Shown here in pieces: positions 54,569 through 63,923 of a stretch of 64,000 nt of DNA. The position numbers and the translations under genes were made by a program. The notes below the pieces were generated by a model, which saw nothing but the letters and a program-made list of their open reading frames with translations, was not told the origin of the DNA and ran no database searches. The DNA is from Kiritimatiellia bacterium (lineage in GTDB: Bacteria; Verrucomicrobiota; Kiritimatiellia; UBA8416; YA12-FULL-48-11): contig JAQUPZ010000001.1 of the NCBI GenBank assembly GCA_028716365.1, forward strand, positions 903,393-967,392, given 5' to 3'. The stretch's first letter is position 1. Every line of letters starts with the position of its first letter.

Positions 54569-56935
54569 ATGAAAAGAACCGTTATATTCACATTATCACT
54601 TCTTTGTGTCCGGCTTTTTGCGGCGGAGGAAATAAAGCGACCGGGAGAGGATATTGCACTGGGGAAGCCTTACAAGCTGGATCCAAGGCCTACGTATTCG
54701 TACTGTACGGATCCTGATGACAAGGCTCAGCTGACAGATGGTCAGTATTCAAAAGGCTATTTCTGGACGCAGAAGTCGACTGTTGGCTGGCAGAGTTGCG
54801 GGTCGGCTGTTATTACCATTGATCTTGGCTCGATACAGCCTCTCTGCGGCGCATCGTTTAATACGGCAGCAGGTATTGCCGGAGTGGAATGGCCGCTTGG
54901 CATTTCAATACTGACCAGTGATGATGGAAAGAAATTCTTTTTCGCAGGTGAACTGATTGATCTGGATGCTGTACATGGTGCGCCGCCTCGTGAAAAATAT
55001 GCAGTGTATCGTTACTGGACCGGTGATCTGAAGATCCACGGACGCTATGTAATGTTTCTTGTGGCGCCCGGGGGGCCGTATACCTTTGTTGACGAAATCG
55101 AGATATACAGGGGATCGCCTGAACTGCTGAATGTGCCGTTCAAGGGTGAAGGTATTACTGACGCGGGCGCCTACCGCCGACATCTTGCCATTGTGAGACG
55201 GCTAAAAGACGATCTGCGCGGTATTCGTGAGGCTGATGTTGAGGGTAAGCTGATCAACGAAGTGCAGGCCATCGGACGAGAGATAAGCAAGATACCCATG
55301 CAGCAATTGGAGAATTTCAGGGCTGTTCTTCCGTTGAATGATTTGCACGAACAGATTTTCAGGATACAGGCCGCGCTTTGGCGAGTCAGGGGCGTTGACC
55401 AGTTGACCGTCTGGCGTGCCAATCCATGGGATCCGCTTTCGCTTACGAATCTGCCGCCGCATGATGCGGACAGCCGGCTTCAAGTGGTGATGATGCAGAA
55501 TGAGTGCCGTTCTGCCGCCCTGAATATTGCGAATGCTGGGGAAAAAGCGGTAAATTTGCAACTTACCATTACGGGTGAGCCACCCGTGTCCGGTCAGCGC
55601 TGGATCAGCGTTCATGAAGTAGCATGGACGGATACCAAGAGCGGTAAACCTGTTGCAGCCGCATTGCCGGAGGCCAAACAGGAAGACGGCAAATATTCTA
55701 TCAATGTGCCGGCCGGTATGACGCGTCAGGTCTGGTTCTCAATTAACTCAGCGGGAATAAAGCCCGGCAGATACAAACCATTGTTCACATTGAAAACAGA
55801 TAAATTCAGGAAGAAGATTCGAATGGTATTGGAAGTCTCCAGAATCAGGTTTCCAGATAAACCGAAATTGAGTGTTGGTGGATGGGATTATACTGATACG
55901 GACGAACATTACGCGATAACCAGGCAGAACATGGATGCTGTTATTGCCCACTTGCGCGAACGGTTTGTCGATTCGCCATGGGCGACTTCCGGCGTGATTC
56001 CGGCAAACAGGAATACAGCCAGCTTTGACCGCTGGCTGTCACGCTGGCGGGGTGCGCAACAATATTGCATTTTCGCGTCTGTAGGTGAAGGATTTGACGG
56101 TACGAAGATTGGGACACCTGAATTTGATCAGAAGGTGGGCGACTGGATCAGGTTCTGGGCTGATCATGCCGTCAAACGCGGTTTGAAACCAGGTCAGATA
56201 AATCTTCTTCTCGTGGATGAGCCGCATGACGCAAAGGCGGAAGCGGTAATTATTCCCTGGGCAAGAGCTATACGTGCGGCCAATACGGGTGTGAAAATAT
56301 GGGAAGATCCGACCTATAATGATCCGTCAAAAGCAAACCCTGACATGATGCAGCTTTGTGATGTCCTGTGTCCGAACCGGCCGATGATGCTCTCGGGAGG
56401 CGAGTCCTTTCGCGATTATTACATGCAGTTGCGCAATAAATCCGGCAAGACGCTTGCGTACTACTCGTGCAGCGGACCAGTCAGGTTGCTCGATCCTTAT
56501 TCATATCACCGCCTCCAGGCGTGGACATGCTGGCAGCAGGGTGCGGGATCCAGCTTCTTCTGGGCGTTCGGCGATTCCGGCGGCGGATCTTCATGGAACG
56601 AATACGAAATGCGCGGTGGCGCGGCATACACACCGCTGTTTCTTGATGATACGTCGGTTACCGCCGGCAAACATATGGAAGCAATACGTGAAAGTGTAGA
56701 GGATTACGAATATCTGGTAATGCTGCAGTCAAAGGTGTCTTCGTTGAAGAATGGTAAAGATAGTTCTTCTTCTGTTGTGCTTGCACAGCGATTGCTTAAC
56801 GAAGCTGCTGACCGTGTGCTGAATGCGCCGGATGCAGGAAAGATCCACTGGAACGATCCAAAAGATCGTGGAATTGCGGATGCCATACGCATTCAAATCC
56901 TTGAAATGCTGGAACAACTGGAAAGTTTAAAGTAG
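54569..56935 (+). CDS. Secreted DUF4091 (GH123-like) protein with N-terminal F5/8-type domain
   Basis: 788 residues; AGGGAGG lies 5 bases before the ATG, directly after the IS remnant. Signal peptide (1-19). An F5/8 type C (discoidin-like) domain at about 35-180 (VITIDLGSIQPL) should bind carbohydrate. A beta domain precedes a DUF4091 barrel from about 430, with LLLVDEPHDAK (Asp-Glu near residue 547) corresponding to the Asp-Glu pair that GH123 beta-N-acetylgalactosaminidases use for substrate-assisted catalysis. Hexosaminidase activity is therefore possible but unproven. It lies 35 bases before the FAD oxidoreductase gene. Confidence 0.8.
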   Translation: MKRTVIFTLSLLCVRLFAAEEIKRPGEDIALGKPYKLDPRPTYSYCTDPDDKAQLTDGQYSKGYFWTQKSTVGWQSCGSAVITIDLGSIQPLCGASFNTAAGIAGVEWPLGISILTSDDGKKFFFAGELIDLDAVHGAPPREKYAVYRYWTGDLKIHGRYVMFLVAPGGPYTFVDEIEIYRGSPELLNVPFKGEGITDAGAYRRHLAIVRRLKDDLRGIREADVEGKLINEVQAIGREISKIPMQQLENFRAVLPLNDLHEQIFRIQAALWRVRGVDQLTVWRANPWDPLSLTNLPPHDADSRLQVVMMQNECRSAALNIANAGEKAVNLQLTITGEPPVSGQRWISVHEVAWTDTKSGKPVAAALPEAKQEDGKYSINVPAGMTRQVWFSINSAGIKPGRYKPLFTLKTDKFRKKIRMVLEVSRIRFPDKPKLSVGGWDYTDTDEHYAITRQNMDAVIAHLRERFVDSPWATSGVIPANRNTASFDRWLSRWRGAQQYCIFASVGEGFDGTKIGTPEFDQKVGDWIRFWADHAVKRGLKPGQINLLLVDEPHDAKAEAVIIPWARAIRAANTGVKIWEDPTYNDPSKANPDMMQLCDVLCPNRPMMLSGGESFRDYYMQLRNKSGKTLAYYSCSGPVRLLDPYSYHRLQAWTCWQQGAGSSFFWAFGDSGGGSSWNEYEMRGGAAYTPLFLDDTSVTAGKHMEAIRESVEDYEYLVMLQSKVSSLKNGKDSSSSVVLAQRLLNEAADRVLNAPDAGKIHWNDPKDRGIADAIRIQILEMLEQLESLK

Positions 56936-56970
56936 GTCTTCTCTGACCCTGATCTTTTTCTGGAGAGAAA

Positions 56971-59772
56971 ATGAAAAAATATCAATTAGCGTTAATCATG
57001 TTGATCCTGTCGATTATGGGAATATATGCCGCTGAAACGGAACCCGTTGTGCCGGGAAGTCTGGCCGATCTGGCGCGTTTTCGAAAACCACCGCGTACAA
57101 TCACCATGGCAGTTGATGGATTCCTCTGGATCGAAGCAGAAGATTTTACCGATTATGGTGAATGGCGAATTGATACGCAGTTTATTCATAAAATGGGATC
57201 GGCTTATCTGCTGGCGGGCGGAATCTGTATGCCGATCAGTAATGCTGTTACCGAGATACAGATACCGCAGGCAGGCAAATACCGCATCTGGGTACGGGCG
57301 AAAAACTGGCTTAAGGAATATGCCCCGGGTAAGTTTACGATTTCTGTTGACGGTCAACGGTCGCAACATGTTTTCGGTGCGGCTCCAACCGAAGCCTGGA
57401 CGTGGGAATCGGCGGGTGATTTTGAACTTGCAAAGGGGTCGATCAGGCTGGCGTTGCATGATCTTTCAGGCGCTTTCGCGCGCTGTGATGCTCTGATCCT
57501 CACGCGCGATCTCCAGTATCGCCCACCCGAAGAATTGGAGATGTGCCAGCGCGAACGGGCACGTCTTGCGGGAATACCGGGCGAAGTACAGGCAGGTGAT
57601 TATGACGTGGTGGTTGTGGGTGCCGGTACGGCCGGGTGCAGTGCGGCAATCGCCGCGGCGCGATTGGGTGCAAAGACGGCGCTGGTGCAGGATCGTCCTG
57701 TGCTAGGTGGCAACTCCAGCATTGAACTAGGTGTACCACCATGCGGGGCGAGCGTTTCACATCCCAACGCGCGTGAAAGCGGGATCATCGAGGAGGCCGC
57801 GCTGATCCGCGCAAAGAATGACTATCACAAAATGAGCGAAGCCTTTCATATCCTGACAAGCGCAGAAAAGAATTTAACTGTGTTTTTCAACCGTCGCGTA
57901 ATTTCTGCTGAAATGAAAGATAAGGCGACCATTGGTTCTGTCCGGGCGGTGGATACGCTGACTCTGGCGCCAAGCGTTTATCGCGGCAAATTTTTTATTG
58001 ATTGCACGGGTGACGGCTGGGTTGGCTTTTATTCCGGTGCAAAATATCGTTTCGGGCGTGAATCACGTGATGAGTTTGGTGAATCCGCTGCGCCACCGCA
58101 GGCGGATGCCATCACCATGAGCGGTTGTATCATGGGTAATCTGGCACTTTCATATCGCGCTGAGAATGCCGGTAAACCTGTTGAGTATGTTCCGCCGCCA
58201 TGGGCCACAAAGTTGCTGCCACCGGAGGAGTTCGGGCGTAATCCTCGCGGTTTTGCCGGTGGACAATGGTGGCTGGAACATCCGGGTGATATCGATGATC
58301 TTGAAGATCCGGAACGTGCGCGTGACGAGTTGATCCGGATTACTTTTGCATATTGGGGCTTCATAAAGAACGGTTGGCAGGAAAAGGCTCGTGCGCGCAA
58401 CTATGTGCTGACGTATGTGCCGCATATGGATGCCCGGCGCGAAACGCGCCGGCTTGTCGGCGATTATATTCTGAAGCAGCAGGATGCAGAGGCCGGTATG
58501 ATGTTTCCTGATCGTATTTCATATGGCGGCTGGAGTCTCGACGTACATCATCCAAAGGGTATTCATTCGGGCAAGGAAGGGCCGTATTACTTTGACGGGC
58601 ATGTGCCGATATACAGCATTCCTTTCCGCACGCTCTATTCTACCAATATTGTGAATCTTCTGTTTGCAGGTCGTAATATGAGCGTAACGCATATCGCTCT
58701 TGGCACAGTACGGGTCGAAGCCACTCTGGCAACTGCGGGTCAGGCTGCTGGAACTGCAGCCGCTCTCTGCATGCGGCATGGAATCACGCCGCGCCAGTTG
58801 GGACAGAACCACATTGAGGAATTACAACAGACTCTGCTTAAAAATGACCAGTATATTCCAGAAATAAAGAATGAGGATAACGCCGATCTTGCACGTAAGG
58901 CAAAAGTGACAGCTTCAAGTACCCGGCATTTTTCAGAATATACGCGCAAAGATGTAAAAACTGAAGATGGTCACGAACTGAATATGCCGCGTGCCGTAAT
59001 GTTTCCGCGCGGTATGACAGAGAGGTTTCGTACAATCAGTGTATGTCTGATGTCTGAAAGGAAGGAACCGGCTGAACTGACGTTGCATCTGCGTGGCGCG
59101 GATATTACGGGCGATTTTTCTGCGACCAATGATTTGGCAACTGCCACGGCAATGGTACCTGCTGGCAAACGTACGTATGTGAGTTTTCAATTGGATTGTG
59201 CAGTGAAACAACCATATGTCTGGATCTGGTTGCCCAAAGCGCCGAAGGTTACATGGATGTTGGTAAAAAGCAGTTTGCCGGAAGGATGTCGTGCATATGG
59301 TGGCAAGACGTGGACTGTTGTAAAAGGTCAACAATATGCATTTTATACTGATCCTGCATTGCGTTTTCAAACTGATCATCAGCCTGAAAACGTAATCGAT
59401 GGAGTTTCCCGTATCGTGGGTGGAATGAGTCACCTTTGGGCTTCGGATCCAAAGGAAAAGATGCCTCAATGGTTGGAACTGGATTTTGGCAGGGAAGTTA
59501 AATTAAATACAATACAACTGACTTTCGATACGGATATGAATACGCGGTTTCCAGACAAACCGGTGGTGACGCGTTGCGTTAAAGATTACAGTCTTTCGTT
59601 TTTTGACGGTAAAGCATGGAAAGAGCTGGCGATGGAAAAAGAAAATTTCCTGCGTCATCGAATACACCGCTTTCCGGTGGTATCGACCTCAAAGTTGCGG
59701 TTGACGGTGAATGTAACTAATGGCGATCTTTCGGCCCGCGTATTCGAAATACGTGCTTATCGCGAACCGTAA
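56971..59772 (+). CDS. Secreted modular FAD-dependent oxidoreductase
   Basis: 933 residues; GGAGAG precedes the ATG. Signal peptide (1-20). Residues about 45-185 form a carbohydrate-binding-like beta domain; an FAD domain of the FAD_oxidored (PF12831) type starts at about 210 with VVVVGAGTAGCSAAIA, and ends near 625 with LFAGRNMSVTHIALG. A linker and an F5/8-type C domain (about 785-933) close the protein. Relatives are abundant in PVC bacteria and their substrates are mostly unknown; sugar or sugar-acid oxidation is a reasonable idea given the binding domains. It follows the DUF4091 gene by 35 bases. Confidence 0.85.
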   Translation: MKKYQLALIMLILSIMGIYAAETEPVVPGSLADLARFRKPPRTITMAVDGFLWIEAEDFTDYGEWRIDTQFIHKMGSAYLLAGGICMPISNAVTEIQIPQAGKYRIWVRAKNWLKEYAPGKFTISVDGQRSQHVFGAAPTEAWTWESAGDFELAKGSIRLALHDLSGAFARCDALILTRDLQYRPPEELEMCQRERARLAGIPGEVQAGDYDVVVVGAGTAGCSAAIAAARLGAKTALVQDRPVLGGNSSIELGVPPCGASVSHPNARESGIIEEAALIRAKNDYHKMSEAFHILTSAEKNLTVFFNRRVISAEMKDKATIGSVRAVDTLTLAPSVYRGKFFIDCTGDGWVGFYSGAKYRFGRESRDEFGESAAPPQADAITMSGCIMGNLALSYRAENAGKPVEYVPPPWATKLLPPEEFGRNPRGFAGGQWWLEHPGDIDDLEDPERARDELIRITFAYWGFIKNGWQEKARARNYVLTYVPHMDARRETRRLVGDYILKQQDAEAGMMFPDRISYGGWSLDVHHPKGIHSGKEGPYYFDGHVPIYSIPFRTLYSTNIVNLLFAGRNMSVTHIALGTVRVEATLATAGQAAGTAAALCMRHGITPRQLGQNHIEELQQTLLKNDQYIPEIKNEDNADLARKAKVTASSTRHFSEYTRKDVKTEDGHELNMPRAVMFPRGMTERFRTISVCLMSERKEPAELTLHLRGADITGDFSATNDLATATAMVPAGKRTYVSFQLDCAVKQPYVWIWLPKAPKVTWMLVKSSLPEGCRAYGGKTWTVVKGQQYAFYTDPALRFQTDHQPENVIDGVSRIVGGMSHLWASDPKEKMPQWLELDFGREVKLNTIQLTFDTDMNTRFPDKPVVTRCVKDYSLSFFDGKAWKELAMEKENFLRHRIHRFPVVSTSKLRLTVNVTNGDLSARVFEIRAYREP

Positions 59773-59876
59773 GGATATTGAGTCGATTATATATTCTTGT
59801 AGTGAGAAAAAGTGCAGGTGCTGACGTAATAATTTGCATTTGTATTGTAGGGTTACAGCTGGAAGGAAAAGCCCGC

Positions 59877-59908
59877 TTGATTTCCTGCCCGGGCAGTGTT
59901 TCTATATA
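59877..59908 (+). promoter_or_regulatory. Candidate promoter with a palindrome in its spacer
   Basis: TTGATT (59877-59882) and TATATA (59903-59908) are separated by 20 bases; TCTATA at 59901 would give 18. The perfect 12-bp palindrome CTGCCCGGGCAG (59885-59896) fills the spacer. Start of transcription would be near 59914, about 36 bases before the ATG at 59950. A long spacer with a central dyad is the layout of MerR-type control, though a simple repressor would also bind here. Confidence 0.45.
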
Positions 59909-59949
59909 GCTTAAACCTGTTTATCATCTATCCGAAAGGAGACCTGCGT

Positions 59950-61284
59950 ATGAAATCGAAAAACACGATGACGCGCCGCCAGATGTTGACCGCCAGTACT
60001 GCTTTTGCCGCAACAGTGACTATTGTACCACGCCATGTCCTGGGTGGGCCGCGTTATAAATCCCCAAATGAAAAATTGAACGTAGCCGGTGTTGGTATCG
60101 GCGGCATGGGTGCCGGTGATGCCCGCAGTCTTGCAGGTGAGAATGTTGTGGCCCTGTGTGATGTTGATCAGGCCGCGCTGGACCGCAATGCCAAGCAGTT
60201 TCCAAACGCAAAACAGTTCACTGATTACCGTAAGATGCTTGATGAACAAAAGGACATTGACGCGATTTTTATCGCAACACCTGACCACAGTCATGCTGTT
60301 ATAACCATGATGGCGTTGAAGATGGGGAAACATGTTCATTGTCAGAAACCGCTGACGCACTCGGTTTATGAAGCCCGTATGATTGGCAAGGCGGCAAAGG
60401 AAGCCAAGGTGGCGACGCAGATGGGCAATTTCGGGCAGGCAAGTGAAGAGGCACGACTTAAAATTGAATATATTAGATCAGGAGTTCTCGGAACTGTCCG
60501 CGAAATTCATGGTGGCTCTAACCGCATTCCTTCGATTTCGCCGCGTGGCATTCCGCGTCCCAAGAATACACCGCCAGTCCCGGCCAGCCTCAACTGGAAT
60601 CTGTGGCTGGGACCAGCACGTGAACGGCCATATCATCCCTGCTACCATCCTTTTGCCTGGCGCGGATGGTGGGATTTCGGTACCGGCTGTCTTGGTGACA
60701 TTGGCTGTCACCAGTTCTCTGCAATTTTCAAGGCACTCAATCTGGGACATCCACAATGGGTCCAAGCCTGTTCGTCAAATCATTCCCTCGGACCGGATAT
60801 AGCCAATGAGACCGCGCCGCTGGCGTCCATTACCCGCTGGTATTTTCCAAAGGAGGGCGACCGTGAGGCGATTACGCTGTGTTGGTGGGATGGTGGACTG
60901 AGGCCGCAACGACCGGATGAACTCGAACCGGGACGTCCTTTCGGGGAGGGGGACTGGTTATATGTCGTAGGTGACAAGGGCAAGATGTACGGTCATCGTC
61001 TTATTCCGGAAACACGGCAGAAGGAAGTTGGCAAACCGCCGCATATTCTTGATCGTTCGCCGGGACACTGGAAGGAATGGCTGGATGCATGCCGGGGCGG
61101 TAAGCCGGCGGGTGCCGACTTTGTAGATCACGCAGCACACCTTACTGAAGTTGTGTTGTTGGGCAACATAGCTATTCGTACGCAGGAAAAGCTTTACTGG
61201 GATGCCGCGAACCTCAAGTTCACCAACAGCGAGAAAGCCAACGCGTTGATAAATCCGCCATACCGCGAAGGATACAGCCTGTAA
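59950..61284 (+). CDS. Tat-exported Gfo/Idh/MocA oxidoreductase
   Basis: 444 residues from the ATG at 59950, with AAAGGAG upstream; the longer frame from 59896 is not needed. The export signal has T-R-R-Q-M-L (8-13), a Tat motif. Rossmann motif GVGIGGMG (47-54) and the family lysine in C-Q-K-P (131-134, Gln in place of Glu). GDIGCHQFSAIFKAL is in the substrate domain. Periplasmic NAD(P)-dependent sugar oxidoreductase by family. It heads an operon with an M20 hydrolase (10 bases on), an epimerase-like protein and a DapA-family protein. Confidence 0.9.
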   Translation: MKSKNTMTRRQMLTASTAFAATVTIVPRHVLGGPRYKSPNEKLNVAGVGIGGMGAGDARSLAGENVVALCDVDQAALDRNAKQFPNAKQFTDYRKMLDEQKDIDAIFIATPDHSHAVITMMALKMGKHVHCQKPLTHSVYEARMIGKAAKEAKVATQMGNFGQASEEARLKIEYIRSGVLGTVREIHGGSNRIPSISPRGIPRPKNTPPVPASLNWNLWLGPARERPYHPCYHPFAWRGWWDFGTGCLGDIGCHQFSAIFKALNLGHPQWVQACSSNHSLGPDIANETAPLASITRWYFPKEGDREAITLCWWDGGLRPQRPDELEPGRPFGEGDWLYVVGDKGKMYGHRLIPETRQKEVGKPPHILDRSPGHWKEWLDACRGGKPAGADFVDHAAHLTEVVLLGNIAIRTQEKLYWDAANLKFTNSEKANALINPPYREGYSL

Positions 61285-61294
61285 AAGTTATTTA

Positions 61295-62440
61295 ATGAAA
61301 AGGAAAAGAAATAAACGCGTGGATGTAATCGCGTTGACGCGAAAACTGATTTCCTTCAACACGATTAATCCTCCGGGAAATGAGGCCGCCATTGCCGAAT
61401 TTGCCGGTAGCCTGCTTTCTGAAAATGGTTTTAATGTTGATTACCCGGTGTTCGACAAGAACAGGTTGCATATGATTGCCGAAAAAGGACTTTCGAAATC
61501 ATTGCCGCCGGTTGTCCTTTCCGGGCATTTTGATACGGTTCCGTTGGGCGCAGAAGGCTGGAGCGTTGATCCCTTTGCAGGCAAAATAAAAGGTGGCAGA
61601 ATTTTTGGGCGCGGGTCCAGTGATATGAAGGGTGGCCTGGCGGCCATGATATCTGCTGCCATCGAGGCAACTGATGGTTCGGTTCCGGAGGGCGGGATAC
61701 GGCTTGTTTTTACTGCCTGTGAGGAACTGGGATGCCGGGGTGCACAGCAGCTGGTCAAGTCGTGCAGAAAATTGGGTAGGGCGAGTGCTATAATAATCGG
61801 AGAGCCTACCGGCAACCTGCCTGCAATCGGGCATAAGGGAGCAATATTTCTTAATGCTGTTACTACGGGAAAAACCGCGCACTCATCCATGCCGGAACTG
61901 GGGGTTAATGCAATATACAAGGCGGCAAGATCTATTTCCAAAATCGAAAAATTCCGGTTCAATACCGCGAAAGATCCGTTGCTTGGATTTCCGACAATAA
62001 ATGTTGGAAAGATTAACGGTGGAATGAATATTAACTCCGTTCCTGACCGTGTTGATTTTACCATTGATATAAGATCAACAACGAAAGTTGATCACAGTGC
62101 GGTACTGAGAAAACTTCGAAGGGAACTTGGCGACGAAACTGAAATTGATAAATTTGTCGACCTGAGTCCGGTCCATGCCAGCGGGAAAGAACCTTTCGTC
62201 AAATTGGTGTACAAGGTATGTGCCGGAGAAAAAATAAAAGCGGATTTACCGCGGTCGTTACCATACGTAACGGATGGATCTGTACTACAACCCTTGTATG
62301 GTGGTGTCCCAACAGTAATACTTGGCCCGGGGCAGCCAGAGATGGCGCATAAAATCGATGAGTTCTGCTACATTCATAAAATTAAACAGGCCGTAGCCAT
62401 TTATAAAAGAATAATATTAAACTGGGCACAAAAATCATGA
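61295..62440 (+). CDS. M20-family metallohydrolase (ArgE/DapE type)
   Basis: 381 residues, no signal peptide, so cytoplasmic. The di-zinc site is complete: His78 and Asp80 in SGHFDTVP, Asp110 in GRGSSDMKGG, catalytic Glu143 and Glu144 in ACEELG, Glu170 in IGEPTG, and a C-terminal His in EMAHKIDE. The family removes acyl groups from amino acids or amino sugars, or cleaves dipeptides (acetylornithine deacetylase, succinyl-diaminopimelate desuccinylase). Its stop overlaps the next start (ATGA at 62437-62440). With an epimerase-like and a DapA-like protein it suggests catabolism of an acylated amino sugar or acid, which is inference. Confidence 0.9.
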   Translation: MKRKRNKRVDVIALTRKLISFNTINPPGNEAAIAEFAGSLLSENGFNVDYPVFDKNRLHMIAEKGLSKSLPPVVLSGHFDTVPLGAEGWSVDPFAGKIKGGRIFGRGSSDMKGGLAAMISAAIEATDGSVPEGGIRLVFTACEELGCRGAQQLVKSCRKLGRASAIIIGEPTGNLPAIGHKGAIFLNAVTTGKTAHSSMPELGVNAIYKAARSISKIEKFRFNTAKDPLLGFPTINVGKINGGMNINSVPDRVDFTIDIRSTTKVDHSAVLRKLRRELGDETEIDKFVDLSPVHASGKEPFVKLVYKVCAGEKIKADLPRSLPYVTDGSVLQPLYGGVPTVILGPGQPEMAHKIDEFCYIHKIKQAVAIYKRIILNWAQKS

Positions 62441-63474
62441 CTGAATATCCGGACAAAATATCCAGCGAAGAACAGCTTGAAGAACTTATATCGAGACCAA
62501 CGGGCGAAGCTGTAGCGATGTTCTCGCGCATTGACGGAGATATGATATTTCTGGGTATAGGCGGCAAAATAGGCCTCTCGCTTGCAGCGATGGCAAAGCG
62601 GGCCTGTGATAAAGCGGGAATAAAAAAGAGGATTATTGGTGTGTCTCTTTTCAGGTCGCCCGGTCAGCGGGAGAAGATTGAACTCGCAGGGATTGAGACA
62701 ATTTCCGGGGATTTGCTGGACACCGAGTTTATTAAAAGCCTGCCGATTGTAAAAAACGTGTTCTTTATGGCAGGCATGAAATTTGGTTCCGAAGAGAACC
62801 TTTTTCTTACCTGGGCGATGAATTCCTATCTGCCTGCACTGGTGGTTGAACATTTCAAAGGTTCCAGGATCGTTGCTTTTTCCACGGGCTGTGTATACCC
62901 GCTTGTTCCGGTTGAATCAGGAGGTTCGCTGGAAACCGACAAGCCGGTTCCGGCAGGTGAATATGCGCAATCCTGTCTTGGAAGGGAAAGAATGTTTGAA
63001 TATGGAAGTATTAAGAACAAGACGAAGGTGTCGCTGATCCGCCTGAATTATGCCGTGGAGTTGCGGTATGGTGTTCTGGTTGATATTGCCCTGAAGGTGA
63101 AAAACAGACAACCCGTAGACCTGGCCATGGGATATTTCAATGTAATCTGGCAGGGCGATGCGAATGATGTTGTGCTCCGTTCGCTTGAACACTGTGCCAG
63201 TCCGGCCAATGTACTGAACATTACAGGTCCTGAAATTCTGTCCGTCAGAAAAGTGGCCGGTGAATTTGCAAAACTGTTTAAAGTTGATGTAAAATTTACT
63301 GGTAATGAGGCAAGTACGGCCCTTCTTAGCAATTCCGGGCGGGCCTATGATTTATTTGGCCGGCCTAAAGTTCCGATTGCACAGGTAATTAAATGGATTG
63401 CCGGCTGGATAATGGAAGATGGAAAATTATTGGGCAAACCAACACACTTTGAAGTAAGAAACGGAAAATATTAA
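62437..63474 (+). CDS. NAD-dependent epimerase/dehydratase-like protein with Y-x3-C motif
   Basis: 345 residues, overlapping the M20 stop by four bases. Extended SDR fold: GIGGKIG (40-46) is the dinucleotide site, FSTGCVYP resembles the S-T/S-x-Y-G strand, and Tyr176 is followed by Cys180 where the catalytic Y-x3-K lysine would stand (GEYAQSCLGRERMFEY). This may be a subgroup trait rather than a mutation. It is cytoplasmic. The gene order M20, SDR, membrane protein, DapA-like suggests one pathway. Reaction unknown. Confidence 0.82.
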   Translation: MTEYPDKISSEEQLEELISRPTGEAVAMFSRIDGDMIFLGIGGKIGLSLAAMAKRACDKAGIKKRIIGVSLFRSPGQREKIELAGIETISGDLLDTEFIKSLPIVKNVFFMAGMKFGSEENLFLTWAMNSYLPALVVEHFKGSRIVAFSTGCVYPLVPVESGGSLETDKPVPAGEYAQSCLGRERMFEYGSIKNKTKVSLIRLNYAVELRYGVLVDIALKVKNRQPVDLAMGYFNVIWQGDANDVVLRSLEHCASPANVLNITGPEILSVRKVAGEFAKLFKVDVKFTGNEASTALLSNSGRAYDLFGRPKVPIAQVIKWIAGWIMEDGKLLGKPTHFEVRNGKY

Positions 63475-63491
63475 CGTATTGACTCGAAAGA

Positions 63492-63908
63492 ATGAAATTG
63501 ATTCAGAACTGGTGGAATTTTTCAAAATGTTGGAATGGAGTAGGTGCGCCACTTTTTTGGTGGTCGCTGGGGTGTTTTCTTCTTTTTATTCTGGCGGTTG
63601 TTTTGTTCCTTCGGGAGAAAACGTTAGCGAATAATCGCTGGAGTTTTCTCTTAGTGATTGTGATTACACTCTTCGTACATTTTATTGTTATCCTACTCAC
63701 TTGGTCTCGAGTATATGCAACGCTTTATACTACGAGTTATATGTGGGCACCTGGAGAACAGGAAAAGAACGCTTTCCTGTTGTGGCAGGCAACAATTGGA
63801 ATGGGTACTCTTTCGTCATGCCTTTTGTTAGGTACATTACTTTTGTTGAAGCGTGAGACACCAGCCAAAACATCGGAACTTGCGGCTCGTAATCTTGTTG
63901 AACTTTAA
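63492..63908 (+). CDS. Small integral membrane protein
   Basis: 138 residues with three hydrophobic segments (about 21-40, 50-70 and 97-118), so an inner-membrane protein. No family known to me. It lies 17 bases after the SDR gene and 15 bases before the DapA-like start, so it is part of the operon. No ribosome site beyond a weak GAAAG is visible. Function unknown. Confidence 0.6.
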   Translation: MKLIQNWWNFSKCWNGVGAPLFWWSLGCFLLFILAVVLFLREKTLANNRWSFLLVIVITLFVHFIVILLTWSRVYATLYTTSYMWAPGEQEKNAFLLWQATIGMGTLSSCLLLGTLLLLKRETPAKTSELAARNLVEL

Positions 63909-63923
63909 CGTTGAGGTTATTTT

